64,000 bases of DNA from Rhodopseudomonas palustris (GCA_016215605.1 JACRJB010000052.1:186001-250000); one strand, 5' to 3'; shown: positions 37,326 through 47,307, counted from the stretch's first letter. Notes: generated from the letters alone by a model not told the origin. Program-made: numbers and translations.

Positions 37326-37991
37326 TCACCCAGCCGCGAGCGAGCCTGAAACCACAGGAATATCAGGGATTTCGACAACCGAGTCGCGCGCTGCGCGAAG
37401 CACCCGTCGGTCGCTTTCGGACACCGCGGCCAGATCGCCGTCGTCAAAAAAGCCGATCGCCCGGAGCACGAGCCCGGCATCCCTGCCGAACATCTTGCTG
37501 AACCCGGCCAGCCCGCGCGGCAGCGAAATGCCGGCCTCCAGCAACGCCGCAATATCGCGATAGTCCTTGGCCTCGGCCCGGTCGAGGATCGCCTTGAGTT
37601 TGGTCGCGAGCAGATCTTCAGGCGATGCAACCAGCAAAACGGAATCCGTCGTGCGCAGCGGCGGATTGATCCGGCCAAGCCCCAATCCGCCAAAGAACGA
37701 GAGCTTCACCGATCCCGACCGGGCCGCCGCCCTGATCACCAGCGTGTCCCTGGCTTCCTGCAGGATATCGGCCTCGCCCATCGGCGCTAAGGCCGCGGCG
37801 ATTTCGTCCTTGTCGAGTGAGCGCGACCGGAAGAAATCGAAATCGATCGAGATCCGATGACCGAGATGCAGGGCGACAGCGGTGCCGCCGTAGAGCACGA
37901 AGTCCAGATGGCTCAGCGGTGCCAGAGAGCGCCAGATCTGTTGCTGCGGCTCAGGAAGCACCTTCAGCTTCGGCTCAAAGGTCCTCAGCAT
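37326..37991 (-). CDS. AbiEii-like nucleotidyltransferase (toxin candidate)
   Basis: 221 residues with the AbiEii/AbiGii nucleotidyltransferase signature LYGGTAVALHLGHRISIDFDFF (first part about residues 33-45, Asp pair at 50 and 52) and a downstream DLLATKLKAILDRAEAKDYRDI. Such proteins are the toxin half of type IV toxin-antitoxin or abortive-infection systems; MenT-type relatives modify tRNA. Its start overlaps by 17 bases the end of the preceding ORF, its likely partner. Placing next to guaB in a chromosomal context suggests a domesticated or mobile TA unit. Confidence 0.8.
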   Translation of the reverse strand: MLRTFEPKLKVLPEPQQQIWRSLAPLSHLDFVLYGGTAVALHLGHRISIDFDFFRSRSLDKDEIAAALAPMGEADILQEARDTLVIRAAARSGSVKLSFFGGLGLGRINPPLRTTDSVLLVASPEDLLATKLKAILDRAEAKDYRDIAALLEAGISLPRGLAGFSKMFGRDAGLVLRAIGFFDDGDLAAVSESDRRVLRAARDSVVEIPDIPVVSGSLAAG

Positions 37992-38295
37992 CGAAAACTC
38001 TCTGGGGCGGCGTTTCGGGAATCCGGCGCCCTGTCGCTCGCTGCAGCCGTCCCCGCCAGAACTCCCACGACCGGGGATCGATCCAGCCAGGCGCGGCGCT
38101 CAGCATCACCTCGACCAGCACGTCGGGGCCCAGCGTCTGCTCCAGCTCCCGGCCTTCCGCGAAGGTCGCAAAGCTCATCGCCTGCGCCAGGATCCGTGCA
38201 TCGGACCGCGGCTGGTCACCGATCGGCTCCCACCAGAAATACTTCCGCTCGAGGTCGGACGCGAGGTCGGGCGTAAGGCGGGAAGCGAGGGTCAT
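37975..38295 (-). CDS. Partner protein of the AbiEii-like gene (antitoxin candidate)
   Basis: 106 residues, charged and soluble (DLASDLERKYFWWEPIG, ILAQAMSFATFAEGRELEQTLG, PGWIDPRSWEFWRGRL). No HTH is evident, unlike classical AbiEi. It is upstream of and overlaps by 17 bases the nucleotidyltransferase gene, the arrangement expected of an antitoxin-toxin pair. Function as antitoxin is inferred from position only. Confidence 0.7.
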   Translation of the reverse strand: MTLASRLTPDLASDLERKYFWWEPIGDQPRSDARILAQAMSFATFAEGRELEQTLGPDVLVEVMLSAAPGWIDPRSWEFWRGRLQRATGRRIPETPPQRVFDAEDL

Positions 38296-38353
38296 GCAGC
38301 AAATCTAGCACGAATCGACCGCGGCCAGGACTCAAGGCGCGTCGCGAGGCCGC

Positions 38354-38602
38354 TCAGCGCCGATAGCCCGGCGGCGGGCCGTGCTGGCGGATCGCCTCGA
38401 CCACCTCGCGGTGCATCCGCTTCTCCCGCTCCATCCGCACCGCGATCAGGGCGTGCAGCGACGGCAACAGCAGCAGCGGATGGAAGATCAGGCCGAGGAT
38501 CACGCAGACCACCAGCAGCGCCAGATTGAACACGGCCGACAGCGGCTGGCCGTTCAGCAGCAGGCCGAGCGGCGGCAGGAAGGCGGCGAGCAGGTAGATC
38601 AT
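38354..38602 (-). CDS. Pmp3/YqaE-like small membrane protein
   Basis: 82 residues. Two hydrophobic helices, IYLLAAFLPPLGLLLNG and VFNLALLVVCVILGLIFHPLLLLPSLHALIAV, resemble the YqaE/Pmp3 pattern with its paired prolines in the first helix and an inward Arg-rich tail (REKRMHREVVEAIRQHG). Family members are thought to influence membrane potential or stress. Stands alone between the TA pair and a divergent MFS gene. Confidence 0.62.
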   Translation of the reverse strand: MIYLLAAFLPPLGLLLNGQPLSAVFNLALLVVCVILGLIFHPLLLLPSLHALIAVRMEREKRMHREVVEAIRQHGPPPGYRR

Positions 38603-38749
38603 CGGCGGGCCTCCGTGGTCGACGAGGTTCCGGCGATGCGATCTGGAACGCGCCGGTCACGTAGGATTTAGGTGCGGGAACGGCGTCCGCAATAGCGGCG
38701 GGCCGCCGCGGGTGGTACAGGCGAGCTCCCTTCCCGGCCGACATCCCGC

Positions 38750-40222
38750 ATGACCAAAGAACGACTGATCCCGCTGATCGTGGCTGCTGCGCTGTTCATG
38801 GAGAACATGGACGCCACCGTCATCGCCACGTCGCTGCCGGCGATCGCCGCCGATATCGGCACCTCGCCGCTGACGCTGAAGCTGGCGATCACGTCCTATC
38901 TGCTGTCGCTCGCGGTGTTCATTCCGGCCTCCGGCTGGACCGCCGACCGGTTCGGCGCGCGCACCGTGTTCTCGGCGGCGATCGCGGTGTTCATGGTCGG
39001 CTCGATCGGCTGCGCGCTGTCGCATTCGATCACCGATTTCGTGCTCGCGCGCATCCTGCAGGGGCTCGGCGGCGCGATGATGACTCCGGTCGGGCGGCTG
39101 GTGCTGCTGCGCTCGATCGACAAGAGCGCGCTGGTCGGCGCGATGGCGTGGATGACGGTGCCGGCGCTGATCGGGCCGGTGATCGGCCCGCCGCTCGGCG
39201 GCTTCATCACCACCTACTTCTCCTGGCACTGGATCTTCCTGATCAACATTCCGATCGGGCTGGCCGGCATCTTCTTCGCGCAGCGCTACATCGATCCGAT
39301 CCGCAGCGACAATCCGGAGCGGTTCGACCTGTACGGCCTGGTGCTCGCCGGCGTCGGGCTCGCCGGCATCGCCTTCGGCCTGTCGGTCGCGGGGCTCGGT
39401 CTGCTGCCCTGGCCGGTGGTCGTCTCCTTGGTCGCGGTCGGCACGATCTCGATGACGCTGTACGTCCTGCACGCCCGCCGCACCGCCTCACCGGTGCTGG
39501 ATTTCTCGCTGATGCGGCTGACGACGCTGCGCGCCTCGATCCTCGGCGGCTTCCTGTTCCGGCTCGGCATCGGCGCGCTGCCGTTCCTGCTGCCGCTGCT
39601 GATGCAGATCGGATTCGGGCTGTCGCCGTTCCAATCCGGCCTCGTCACCTTCGCCTCCTCGGCCGGCGCGATGGGGATGAAGCCGCTGGCGGCGCGGATC
39701 ATCCGCACCTTCGGCTTCCGCAAGATCATGACCGCCAACGCGCTGGTCAGCTCGCTGTTTCTCGCCGCCTGCGCACTGTTCACGCCGGCGACGCCGCTGC
39801 TGCTGATCATGATCATCCTGCTCGTCGGCGGCTTCTTCCGCTCGCTGCAATTCACCGCGATCAACACCGTCGCCTATGCCGAAGTGCAGACCGCGCAGAT
39901 GAGCCGCGCCACCACGCTGGTCAGCGTCGGCCAGCAGCTGGCGATCTCGGCCGGCGTCGCGGTCGGCGCATTCTCGGTCGAGACCACGATGGCGTGGCGC
40001 GCCACCACCACGCTCGGCGCCGACGATTTCGGCCCGGCCTTCCTCGTGGTCGCGGTGATGGCGGCGCTGTCGGCGTATTTCTTCTGGCGGATGCCGGACG
40101 ATGCCGGTCACGAAATTTCAGGCCGCAAGGCGATCGAGATTTCGAGCAAGAAAGGCGAAGCCGGCGCCGCCGCCAAGACCGCCACTGAGGAAACCCAGAC
40201 CGCACGCGACCAGCGGTTGTGA
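38750..40222 (+). CDS. MFS efflux transporter, DHA2 family
   Basis: 490-residue major-facilitator protein with about 14 predicted helices. Typical features are FMENMDATVIATSLPAIAADIG in helix 1, GWTADRFGARTVFSAAIAVF (loop 2-3 motif), RILQGLGGAMMTPVGR, and a PVIGPPLGG motif C, the mark of drug/H+ antiporters. The tail (about residues 450-490) is charged and low-complexity. It probably exports drugs or lipophilic compounds. A LysR regulator follows 62 bases later on the same strand. Confidence 0.9.
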   Translation: MTKERLIPLIVAAALFMENMDATVIATSLPAIAADIGTSPLTLKLAITSYLLSLAVFIPASGWTADRFGARTVFSAAIAVFMVGSIGCALSHSITDFVLARILQGLGGAMMTPVGRLVLLRSIDKSALVGAMAWMTVPALIGPVIGPPLGGFITTYFSWHWIFLINIPIGLAGIFFAQRYIDPIRSDNPERFDLYGLVLAGVGLAGIAFGLSVAGLGLLPWPVVVSLVAVGTISMTLYVLHARRTASPVLDFSLMRLTTLRASILGGFLFRLGIGALPFLLPLLMQIGFGLSPFQSGLVTFASSAGAMGMKPLAARIIRTFGFRKIMTANALVSSLFLAACALFTPATPLLLIMIILLVGGFFRSLQFTAINTVAYAEVQTAQMSRATTLVSVGQQLAISAGVAVGAFSVETTMAWRATTTLGADDFGPAFLVVAVMAALSAYFFWRMPDDAGHEISGRKAIEISSKKGEAGAAAKTATEETQTARDQRL

Positions 40223-40284
40223 CGTCTTGCATTGCCGTCCCGCCCGATCAATGCTTCGGGCGGGCTTGAAACAATAGAGTTGCC

Positions 40285-41193
40285 GTGCGTTTCCTAACAC
40301 TTCGATATTTCAACGCGGTCGCCAGGCTGGGCTCGATCCGCAAGGCGGCCGACCGGCTGCATGTCGCTCCCTCAGCAGTGAGCCGGCAGATCGCGCAGCT
40401 CGAGCACGAACTCGACACGGTCCTGTTCGAGCGCTCCAAAAGCGGCGTTCGGCTGACTGCGGCCGGCGAGGTTCTCGCCCGCCACAGCCACCGGGTGTTT
40501 CGCGACATCGACCGCGCCCGCTCCGGCATCGACGACCTGCGCGGACTGCGGCGCGGCGAGGTGAGCCTGTGGGTGATCGAGGGCTTCGTCCGCGGGCTGC
40601 TGCCGAGTATCCTGGCCGAATTTCAGATCCGCTATCCGGCCGTCGCCTTCAAGGTGCAGACTGCCTCGACCGACCGGATCATCGAGGCCTTGCTGGAGGA
40701 CGAAGCCGATATCGGCATCACGTTCAACGCCGCGCGCCGTGCCGAGATCGAGACCATCGCGGAGTTTCCCGAGCCGATCTCCTGCCTGGTCGCGCCCGGC
40801 CACAAATACGCAGATCGCAAGCAGCTCACGCTGGAGGAACTCTGCAAGGAGCCGCTGGCGCTACCCGACCACAGCTTCGGCTTGCGGCAATCTTTCGAGC
40901 GCACCGTCGCCAAACACAAGCTCGCGCCCAAGATTTTAGTGACCACCAATTCGCTGGAGCTGACCACCACCATGGCGGCGACCGGCCAGTTCATCGCCTT
41001 CAAGCCGGCGCTGGCGGTGGTGTCCGACCTCGAGGCCGGCCATCTGCGGGCGATCCCCGTCGCCGACCAGGAACTCGCCTCGGCGCGATCCAGCATAAAT
41101 GTGCACCGCGACCGGCCGCTCTCCCACGCCGCTCAAGAGTTTCTGAAACTGCTGACCGTGACGATCCGGGCCGCGAAGGAACGCTCTAAATGA
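40285..41193 (+). CDS. LysR-family transcriptional regulator
   Basis: 302 residues. The N-terminal winged HTH is LRYFNAVARLGSIRKAADRLHVAPSAVSRQIAQLEHEL, followed by a periplasmic-binding-like effector domain (about residues 90-295). It lies between the MFS gene and the rut/ABC operon, all on the plus strand, with 166 bases before the latter. Control of the downstream rut/ABC operon is likely from position; a T-N11-A site was not fixed. Confidence 0.88.
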   Translation: MRFLTLRYFNAVARLGSIRKAADRLHVAPSAVSRQIAQLEHELDTVLFERSKSGVRLTAAGEVLARHSHRVFRDIDRARSGIDDLRGLRRGEVSLWVIEGFVRGLLPSILAEFQIRYPAVAFKVQTASTDRIIEALLEDEADIGITFNAARRAEIETIAEFPEPISCLVAPGHKYADRKQLTLEELCKEPLALPDHSFGLRQSFERTVAKHKLAPKILVTTNSLELTTTMAATGQFIAFKPALAVVSDLEAGHLRAIPVADQELASARSSINVHRDRPLSHAAQEFLKLLTVTIRAAKERSK

Positions 41194-41359
41194 GCCACGG
41201 GCGTGTTGCCTTTTCCGCATGAACGCATGACAGATTCTCGACTTTTAAGAACGCTGAAGGCTTCCTAGCCTGTACCTGTTCATCGGGGAGCGGCGCACGA
41301 CGGCTGTCTCCCGGGGTGCTTACCCACGTCCGCGGCAGGCCAGCTCGTCAGGAGCCATC

Positions 41360-42415
41360 ATGACTTCGAAGAAGACCGAAACGACCTCCCTCTCGACGCT
41401 CTCGGCTCCCACCCGGCGCAGCCTGTTGCTGGGCACCGGCGCACTGGGACTGGCCGCGGCCTTCCCGATGCCGAGCATCGCGCAGAGCCGGACCAAGGTG
41501 ATCGTCTCCGAAGCGATCCACATCGCGCTCTACACCCCGCTTTACACCGCGATGCGTAAGGATCTGTTCGCCAAGCAGGGGCTGGACGTCGAGCTCTCCA
41601 CCGCCGGCGGCATCGCGGTGCCGGTCTCGGTGCTGCTGGCCAATCGCGCGCAATTCGCCCTGACAGGCACCGGGATGTCGGTGAATTCGACGCTCGAAGG
41701 CGGCAAGATGAAGGTCATCGCCAAGGTGGCCGGCGGCGTCTCGCTGTTCGCCATCGCCAAGCCCGGCTTGAAGATCAATTCGCTGGCCGACCTCAAGGGC
41801 AAGACCATCGCCACGCTGCGCTTCCCGTCCAACACGATTTCCACCCCGACCTATCTGATGCGCAGCATAGGCGGCTTCGATCCGAAGGAAGCCGGCGTCA
41901 ATTTCCTGGAGCTGCCGCCCGGCGCGCAGGCCGCCGCGGTCAAGGACGGCCGCGCCGATCTCGCCATCGCGTTCGACTGGGACGCCAGCATCGGCGTCAC
42001 GCAGTTCGGCCTCGAAGTGGTGTACTCGTTCGCCGACATTCTCGGACCGATCGCGTTCTCGTCGGTCTTCGTCACCGAGCCGTATCTGAAGTCCAACGGC
42101 GAGACCGTGCAGAAATTCACCAACGCGCTGGCCGACGCGATGAAGCTGCTGCACACCGATCCGAACACGTTCGAGGAGGTCAGCCGGCTGGAATTCCCCA
42201 GCGTCGCCCCCGAAGTCGTGAAGCTCGGCGCCAAGAACTTCATGACCACTAAGAACGTGGTGCCGCGCAATCCGATCGTCACCAAGGAAGACTGGGACGC
42301 GATCATGAAGCACGAGAGCGGCGCCGGCACGTTGAAGAAGACGCTGCCCTACGAGGAGATGGTCGACACTGCCATCGCCACCAAGGCCGCGGCCGATTTC
42401 GGCCTGAAAAGCTGA
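41360..42415 (+). CDS. ABC transporter substrate-binding protein (NMT1/SsuA type)
   Basis: 351 residues with a twin-arginine-type leader ([19 protein letters not shown]) and an NMT1/TauA-like periplasmic fold: [25 protein letters not shown] (in pieces), [21 protein letters not shown]. First gene of an operon with rutB, rutC, a permease, rutD and an ATPase. The tight linkage suggests that the imported compound is the substrate for the Rut enzymes or a relative such as a pyrimidine or ureide. Ribosome site aggag upstream. Confidence 0.88.
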   Translation: MTSKKTETTSLSTLSAPTRRSLLLGTGALGLAAAFPMPSIAQSRTKVIVSEAIHIALYTPLYTAMRKDLFAKQGLDVELSTAGGIAVPVSVLLANRAQFALTGTGMSVNSTLEGGKMKVIAKVAGGVSLFAIAKPGLKINSLADLKGKTIATLRFPSNTISTPTYLMRSIGGFDPKEAGVNFLELPPGAQAAAVKDGRADLAIAFDWDASIGVTQFGLEVVYSFADILGPIAFSSVFVTEPYLKSNGETVQKFTNALADAMKLLHTDPNTFEEVSRLEFPSVAPEVVKLGAKNFMTTKNVVPRNPIVTKEDWDAIMKHESGAGTLKKTLPYEEMVDTAIATKAAADFGLKS

Positions 42416-42435
42416 CGACGACAGCAGGAACATCG

Positions 42436-43146
42436 ATGCTAACCATTCCGCAATCGTTGCCGCGCCGCGACAACGCGCTCATGCTGCCGGCCAAGCCGGA
42501 AGAGTTTCCGCTGTCGCCCGACGAGACCGCGCTGATCGTGGTCGACATGCAGAACGCCTACGCCTCGCCCGGCGGCTATCTGGACCTCGCCGGCTTCGAC
42601 GTCAGCGGCGCCAAGCCGGTGATCGCCGCAGTGGCGGAGACGCTGGAGATCTCGCGCAAGCTCGGCTTCACCATCGTGTTCTTCCAGAACGGCTGGGACG
42701 CCGCCAAGCAGGAGGCCGGCACCCCGGACTCGCCGAACTGGTGGAAGTCGAACGCGCTGAAGACGATGCGGTCGCGGCCCGATCTCGACGGCAAGCTGAT
42801 CACCCGCGGCACCTGGGACTACGCGTTGGTCGACAAATTGCAGCCGCTCCCCGGGGAGATCGTGCTGCCGAAGCCACGCTACAGCGGATTCTACGGCACT
42901 CAGCTCGACGCCATGCTACGGGCGCGGCGGATCCGCAACCTCGTCGTCGTCGGCGTCGCCACCAATGTCTGCGTCGAATCCACCATCCGTGACGGCTACT
43001 TCCTGGAGTACTTCCCGATCATGGTGAAGGACGCCACGCTACAGGCCGGCCCGCCGTCGCTGCAGGAGGCCACCATCTACAACGTCGAGACCTTCTTCGG
43101 CTGGACCACCACCACCAGCGAGTTGCGCAGCCTGACCAATCGCTGA
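42436..43146 (+). CDS. rutB: RutB-like ureidoacrylate amidohydrolase
   Basis: 236-residue isochorismatase-fold cysteine hydrolase very like Escherichia coli RutB, which cleaves (Z)-3-ureidoacrylate peracid/ureidoacrylate to aminoacrylate, CO2 and ammonia. The triad is D37 (VVDMQNAYA), K146 (LPKPRYSGF) and C179 (ATNVCVEST), spaced exactly as in RutB (109 and 33 residues apart). It starts 20 bases after the binding-protein gene. No RutA or RutF gene is in the operon. Confidence 0.9.
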   Translation: MLTIPQSLPRRDNALMLPAKPEEFPLSPDETALIVVDMQNAYASPGGYLDLAGFDVSGAKPVIAAVAETLEISRKLGFTIVFFQNGWDAAKQEAGTPDSPNWWKSNALKTMRSRPDLDGKLITRGTWDYALVDKLQPLPGEIVLPKPRYSGFYGTQLDAMLRARRIRNLVVVGVATNVCVESTIRDGYFLEYFPIMVKDATLQAGPPSLQEATIYNVETFFGWTTTTSELRSLTNR

Positions 43147-43200
43147 CACGTTCAGTCCGTCGCACCACACCGTCTTAGCCCAAACCCGAGGAGCCCTGAC

Positions 43201-43593
43201 ATGTCGCGCAAACCGATCATTCCCGCCGGTTCTCCCCCGCCGCTGGCGCCGTATTCGCCCGGCGTGCTGGCCGACAACATCCTCTACGTCTCCGGCGTGC
43301 TGGCGATGGATGCCGAAGGCAAGACCGTCGGTGTCGGCGACGCCACCGCGCAGACCCGCGCGGTGCTGGAATCGATCAAGAGCATCGTCGAGGCGGCCGG
43401 CGGCACGATGGCGGACGTCACGATGAATTCGATCTTCCTCAAGGACCTGTCCGACTACGCCGCCATGAACGTGGTGTACAAGGAGTACTTCCCGAAGGAC
43501 TTTCCGGCGCGCTACTGCATCCGCGCCGACCTGGTGAAGCCGGAATTCCTGGTCGAGATCTCCTCGATCGCGCATCTAGCGAAGTCGAAATGA
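43201..43593 (+). CDS. rutC: RutC, RidA-family aminoacrylate deaminase
   Basis: 130-residue RidA-superfamily protein closely similar to Rut[70 protein letters not shown] and [13 protein letters not shown] with the conserved Arg for carboxylate binding. It deaminates 3-aminoacrylate to malonic semialdehyde. Its stop overlaps the permease start (ATGA). Confidence 0.9.
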   Translation: MSRKPIIPAGSPPPLAPYSPGVLADNILYVSGVLAMDAEGKTVGVGDATAQTRAVLESIKSIVEAAGGTMADVTMNSIFLKDLSDYAAMNVVYKEYFPKDFPARYCIRADLVKPEFLVEISSIAHLAKSK

Positions 43594-44375
43594 CGATCGC
43601 CGTCCCGGCAAGACAGCGCGGCTCTTTGGTCTCGCCGTGGCTGCTGATCCTGCTCGGGCAGATCGCGCTGACCATCGGCTTCTTCGGACTATGGGAAATC
43701 GCGATCCGCGCCCAGTGGCTGCCGGTGTATCTCTACGGTCAGCCGAGCGGCATTGCCGGCAAGTTCGTCACGCTGATCGCCGACGGCTCGCTGATCCAAT
43801 CGACGCTGGTGACCGGCTTCGAATCGCTGGTCGGCTTCGTGATCGGCTGCTTCTTCGGCAGCGTCGCGGGGCTGGCGCTGTGGCTGACGCCGCGCCTCGC
43901 GCTGGTGCTGCGGCCGTTCATCGTCGCTATCAACGGACTGCCGAAGATCGCGCTGGCGCCGCTGATCATCGTCTGGTTCGGCATCGGAATCGAATCCAAA
44001 ATCGCAGTCGCTGCGATCATCACCTTCATCGTCTCACTGATGACCGCCTTCAGCGGTGCGCAGGAGGTCGATCAGGACCTGATCCGGCTGATGCGCTCGC
44101 TGGGAGCAACCCAGCGCCAGACCTTCGTCAAGATCGTCGCCCCGGCAACCATGCCGTGGATCATTTCCGGCCTGCGCCTCAACGTCGGTTTTGCGCTGAT
44201 CGGCGCGGTGGTGGGCGAATACATCGCCGCCAAGCAGGGGCTGGGCTACCTCGTCTACTACGCCGGCACGCTGTACGACCTCAACGCGGTCTGGGTCGGG
44301 CTGTTCGCCCTGATGCTGCTGGCGCTCGTGCTGGACTACGCCGTCACGCTGCTCGAGCGCTGGCTGTCCTGGTGA
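43590..44375 (+). CDS. ABC transporter permease
   Basis: 261-residue inner-membrane permease of the SsuC/TauC type with about six helices. The EAA-like loop [33 protein letters not shown] (in two parts) contacts the ATPase. Overlaps rutC by four bases and precedes rutD. Partner of the binding protein at 41360 and the ATPase at 45249. Confidence 0.9.
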   Translation: MTIAVPARQRGSLVSPWLLILLGQIALTIGFFGLWEIAIRAQWLPVYLYGQPSGIAGKFVTLIADGSLIQSTLVTGFESLVGFVIGCFFGSVAGLALWLTPRLALVLRPFIVAINGLPKIALAPLIIVWFGIGIESKIAVAAIITFIVSLMTAFSGAQEVDQDLIRLMRSLGATQRQTFVKIVAPATMPWIISGLRLNVGFALIGAVVGEYIAAKQGLGYLVYYAGTLYDLNAVWVGLFALMLLALVLDYAVTLLERWLSW

Positions 44376-44406
44376 TGATACAACTGCAAGCGAAATGGAG
44401 AGTGGG

Positions 44407-45249
44407 ATGCCGCTAGCTCGAGTCAACGGAACCGAGATCGCCTACAGCGTGATGGGAACGGGCGAACCGGTGCTGCTGGTGGCAGGCATCGGCGGTTCTG
44501 GCGGCTATTTCAAGCCGAATCTCGACGCCTTCGCCGCCAAGTACCAAGTCGTGCTGCACGATCACCGCGGCACCGGCGGATCGCGGCAGGACCGCATCAC
44601 CTATTCGGTGCCGCAGATGACCGACGACATGGTCGCGCTGATGGACGAACTCGGCATCGAAGCGGCCCATATCGTCGGCCACTCGACTGGAGCCGCGATG
44701 GCCCACGACATGGCGCTGCGCTTTCCGAAGCGGATCAAGAGCGCCGTGCTGTACGCCGGCTGGGCGACCTCCGACGCATATTTCAAGCGCTGCTTCGATG
44801 TCCGCAAGGGCGTGCTGCAGCAGAGCGGCGCGCTCGCCTACGTCAAGACGACGCCGCTGTTCCTCAGCCCGCCATGGTGGGTCAGCGCCAATATCGAGAA
44901 GCTCGAAGCCGAAGAGCCGGTCGCGGCGGCCGCGCTGGCGCCCACCGACATCATGCTGAGCCGGATCGATGCGATCTGCTCCTACAGCCCGGGCGAGGAA
45001 TTGCGGAAGATCACCTGCCCGTCGCTGATCACCTGCGCCAAGGACGATCATCTGACGCCGCAGTTCTATTCGCAGCGGATGGCCAAGCTGATGCCGGCCG
45101 CCGACACCTTCTATTTCGAGACAGGCGGTCACGCCGTCTCCCAGGTCTTGCCGGATCAGTTCAATACTCTGGTGATATCCTATCTCGACGCGGTGATTGC
45201 AGGCAGGAAGTGGCAGTCGCCAGCTCTCAACTATCCGGAGATCGCCTGA
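44407..45249 (+). CDS. rutD: RutD-like alpha/beta hydrolase
   Basis: 280 residues, alpha/beta-hydrolase fold. HDHRGTGGS and the nucleophile elbow VGHSTGAAMAHDMAL are visible, with GGHAVSQVLPDQFN carrying the His and TCAKDDHLTP the acid. RutD hydrolyses carbamate released in pyrimidine breakdown. The ATG at 44407 follows GGAGAGTGGG. It shares the operon with rutB, rutC and the ABC components; the ATPase start overlaps its stop (ATGA). Confidence 0.86.
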   Translation: MPLARVNGTEIAYSVMGTGEPVLLVAGIGGSGGYFKPNLDAFAAKYQVVLHDHRGTGGSRQDRITYSVPQMTDDMVALMDELGIEAAHIVGHSTGAAMAHDMALRFPKRIKSAVLYAGWATSDAYFKRCFDVRKGVLQQSGALAYVKTTPLFLSPPWWVSANIEKLEAEEPVAAAALAPTDIMLSRIDAICSYSPGEELRKITCPSLITCAKDDHLTPQFYSQRMAKLMPAADTFYFETGGHAVSQVLPDQFNTLVISYLDAVIAGRKWQSPALNYPEIA

Positions 45250-46046
45250 TGGGAGAAGCGATGGCAGCGGACGGAGACGTTCTGATCGCCAGCGGCGTCG
45301 GGATGGTGTTCAACGCCGACAGCGCCAATCCGGTGCGCGCGCTGGGCGATATTTCGTTCGGCTTGCGCAAGAGCGAAGTGCTCGCCATCGTCGGCCCATC
45401 GGGCTGCGGCAAGACCACCCTCTTCAACATCATCGCCGGCCTGATCACGCCGAGCCAAGGCAGCGTCTCGGTCAACGGCGTACAGGTGGCCGGCGCCAAG
45501 GGCCATGTCGGCTACATGTTGCAGAAGGACATGCTGCTGCCCTGGCGCAGCGTGCTGGACAACGTGACGCTGGGCCTGGAAGTGCGCGGCGTGTCACGCG
45601 CAGAATCCGTCGAAATCGCGCACCGACTGATCACGTCCTACGGCCTCGGCGGCTTCGAGAACGCCAAGCCGGCGACGCTGTCCGGCGGCATGCGCCAGCG
45701 CGTGGCGTTCATGCGCACACTGGCGTTCGATCCGGACGTGATCCTGCTCGACGAGCCGTTCTCGGCGCTGGACTTCCAGACCCGGCTGCTGCTGCAGGGC
45801 GAAGTCCAGCGGATCATCCGTGAGCGTGGCAAGAGCGTGATCCTGGTGACGCACGACATCGGCGAAGCTATTACGATGGCCGACCGCATCGTGGTGATGA
45901 CCAACCGGCCCGCCACCGTGAAGTGCGTGCACACGATCGAACTGTCGGATTCGGAGCGCGATCCGGTGACGATCCGCACCAATCCGCTGTACAATCAATA
46001 CTTCAACCAGATCTGGTCGGAGCTGGAAATCCGCCGCGAGATCTGA
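45249..46046 (+). CDS. ABC transporter ATP-binding protein
   Basis: 265-residue SsuB/TauB-type ATPase. Walker A GPSGCGKTT, Q-loop MLQKDMLLPW, signature LSGGMRQRVA, Walker B VILLDEPFSALD and switch His VTHDIGEA are all present. Its ATG at 45249 overlaps the rutD stop; a second ATG at 45261 with gggagaag just before it is an equally plausible start. It completes the transporter. Confidence 0.92.
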   Translation: MGEAMAADGDVLIASGVGMVFNADSANPVRALGDISFGLRKSEVLAIVGPSGCGKTTLFNIIAGLITPSQGSVSVNGVQVAGAKGHVGYMLQKDMLLPWRSVLDNVTLGLEVRGVSRAESVEIAHRLITSYGLGGFENAKPATLSGGMRQRVAFMRTLAFDPDVILLDEPFSALDFQTRLLLQGEVQRIIRERGKSVILVTHDIGEAITMADRIVVMTNRPATVKCVHTIELSDSERDPVTIRTNPLYNQYFNQIWSELEIRREI

Positions 46047-46185
46047 GCGCGGGTATTGTCTGGGCAGCTCACGCCGCGCCCGGCTCACGGATGACGCATC
46101 TTCGAATCGTCATCCTGCTCGCGAATCTCGATCGAGACTGATCTTCTCCGAAGACCGTTACGCATTTTCCGGGATCGCGCTAGCT

Positions 46186-46359
46186 TCACGCGTCCTCGCC
46201 CCGGTCCGTGCCATCGTGGAGCCGCACAGCCAGCCGCAATACGTCGTTGCAGACCGGGCATCGGAAATGCGGCACGTCGAACACCGCATTCGCATGCTCA
46301 ACCTCGACGAGTTCGCGATCGACGCCACACGCCCTGCACATCGGAGTCGGAATATCCAT
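46186..46359 (-). CDS. Small zinc-ribbon protein (57 residues)
   Basis: Open frame on the minus strand beginning MDIPTPMCRACGVDREL and containing FRCPVCNDVLRLAVRL. The paired CxxC motifs (about C8/C11 and C34/C37) form a rubredoxin-like or zinc-ribbon pair. It is too short to be certain, but the cysteine pairs and coding bias support it. Function unknown; standing alone between the ABC operon and rlmE. Confidence 0.6.
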   Translation of the reverse strand: MDIPTPMCRACGVDRELVEVEHANAVFDVPHFRCPVCNDVLRLAVRLHDGTDRGEDA

Positions 46360-46532
46360 GGCTCAACCGATTCGCTGAGAAGAAACGGCTGACCGTAAGA
46401 GAGTTGGAGTCGTTACCTCTGTAAATTGATACCCAATTCAATATTTTGTGCATGACTCAACTGAAAAGCGTGCGATTGGCTCGCAGCTAAACCACTCTGC
46501 CGTCCACAACAGAGCGCGCGGCCAGGCGACCA

Positions 46533-47231
46533 CTATCCAAGCTGAGCCGTCGGCGGCGTGCCGCGGAATCCCATCGCCAGCACGTAGCGCTCCGACGAGT
46601 CCTTGCGGCTCGCCGCCGGCTTGACGTGCTTCACGGTGGCGAAGTCGCGTTTCAGCTGATTCATCAGCGTCGCGTCGGCGCCGCTCTGAAACACCTTGGC
46701 GACGAAGGTGCCGCCGGGCTTCAGCACTTCGCTGGCGAACTGCGCGGCGCTCTCGACCAGCCCGACGATGCGCAGCTGATCGGTCTTGCGATGCCCGGTG
46801 GTGTTGGCCGCCATGTCGCTCATCACCACATCGGCGCCGCCGCCGAGCATCTCGCGCAATCTGTCCGGCGCGGCATTGTCGAGGAAGTCGAGCTGCGCGA
46901 AGGTGACGCCGGGGATCTCGCCCATCTCCAGCAGATCGATCGCGATCAGCTTGCCGCGCCCTTCGGCAGAACCGATCCGCTTCGCCGCGACCTGGCTCCA
47001 GCCGCCGGGCGCGGCGCCGAGATCGACCACCGCCTGGCCCGACTTGAGGAAATGATACTTGTCGTCGATCTCGGTCAGCTTGTAGGCCGCGCGCGAGCGA
47101 TAGCCGTCGCGTTTGGCCTGCGCCACATAGGGATCGTTGAGCTGGCGGTCGAGCCACAGCTTCGACGACAGCTTCATCCGGCCGCCGCTCTTGACGGTGA
47201 CGCGCATTCGCCCGGTGGTGTCTTTGGCCAT
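46533..47231 (-). CDS. rlmE: RlmE/FtsJ 23S rRNA 2'-O-methyltransferase
   Basis: 232 residues; methylates the ribose of U2552 in 23S rRNA. The N-terminal [27 protein letters not shown] (catalytic K in the K-D-K-E tetrad) and SAM-binding [16 protein letters not shown] are visible, with [15 protein letters not shown] carrying the second tetrad Asp and [10 protein letters not shown] the second Lys. Transcribed toward the small zinc-ribbon gene. Confidence 0.93.
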   Translation of the reverse strand: MAKDTTGRMRVTVKSGGRMKLSSKLWLDRQLNDPYVAQAKRDGYRSRAAYKLTEIDDKYHFLKSGQAVVDLGAAPGGWSQVAAKRIGSAEGRGKLIAIDLLEMGEIPGVTFAQLDFLDNAAPDRLREMLGGGADVVMSDMAANTTGHRKTDQLRIVGLVESAAQFASEVLKPGGTFVAKVFQSGADATLMNQLKRDFATVKHVKPAASRKDSSERYVLAMGFRGTPPTAQLG

Positions 47232-47307
47232 GGCCCTGCTTGCGGTTGGTGACGAGCGCGTTGCTTAGCAGATGAGCGCGGAAAAACCAGCGGAACCGCT
47301 CTCTCCC

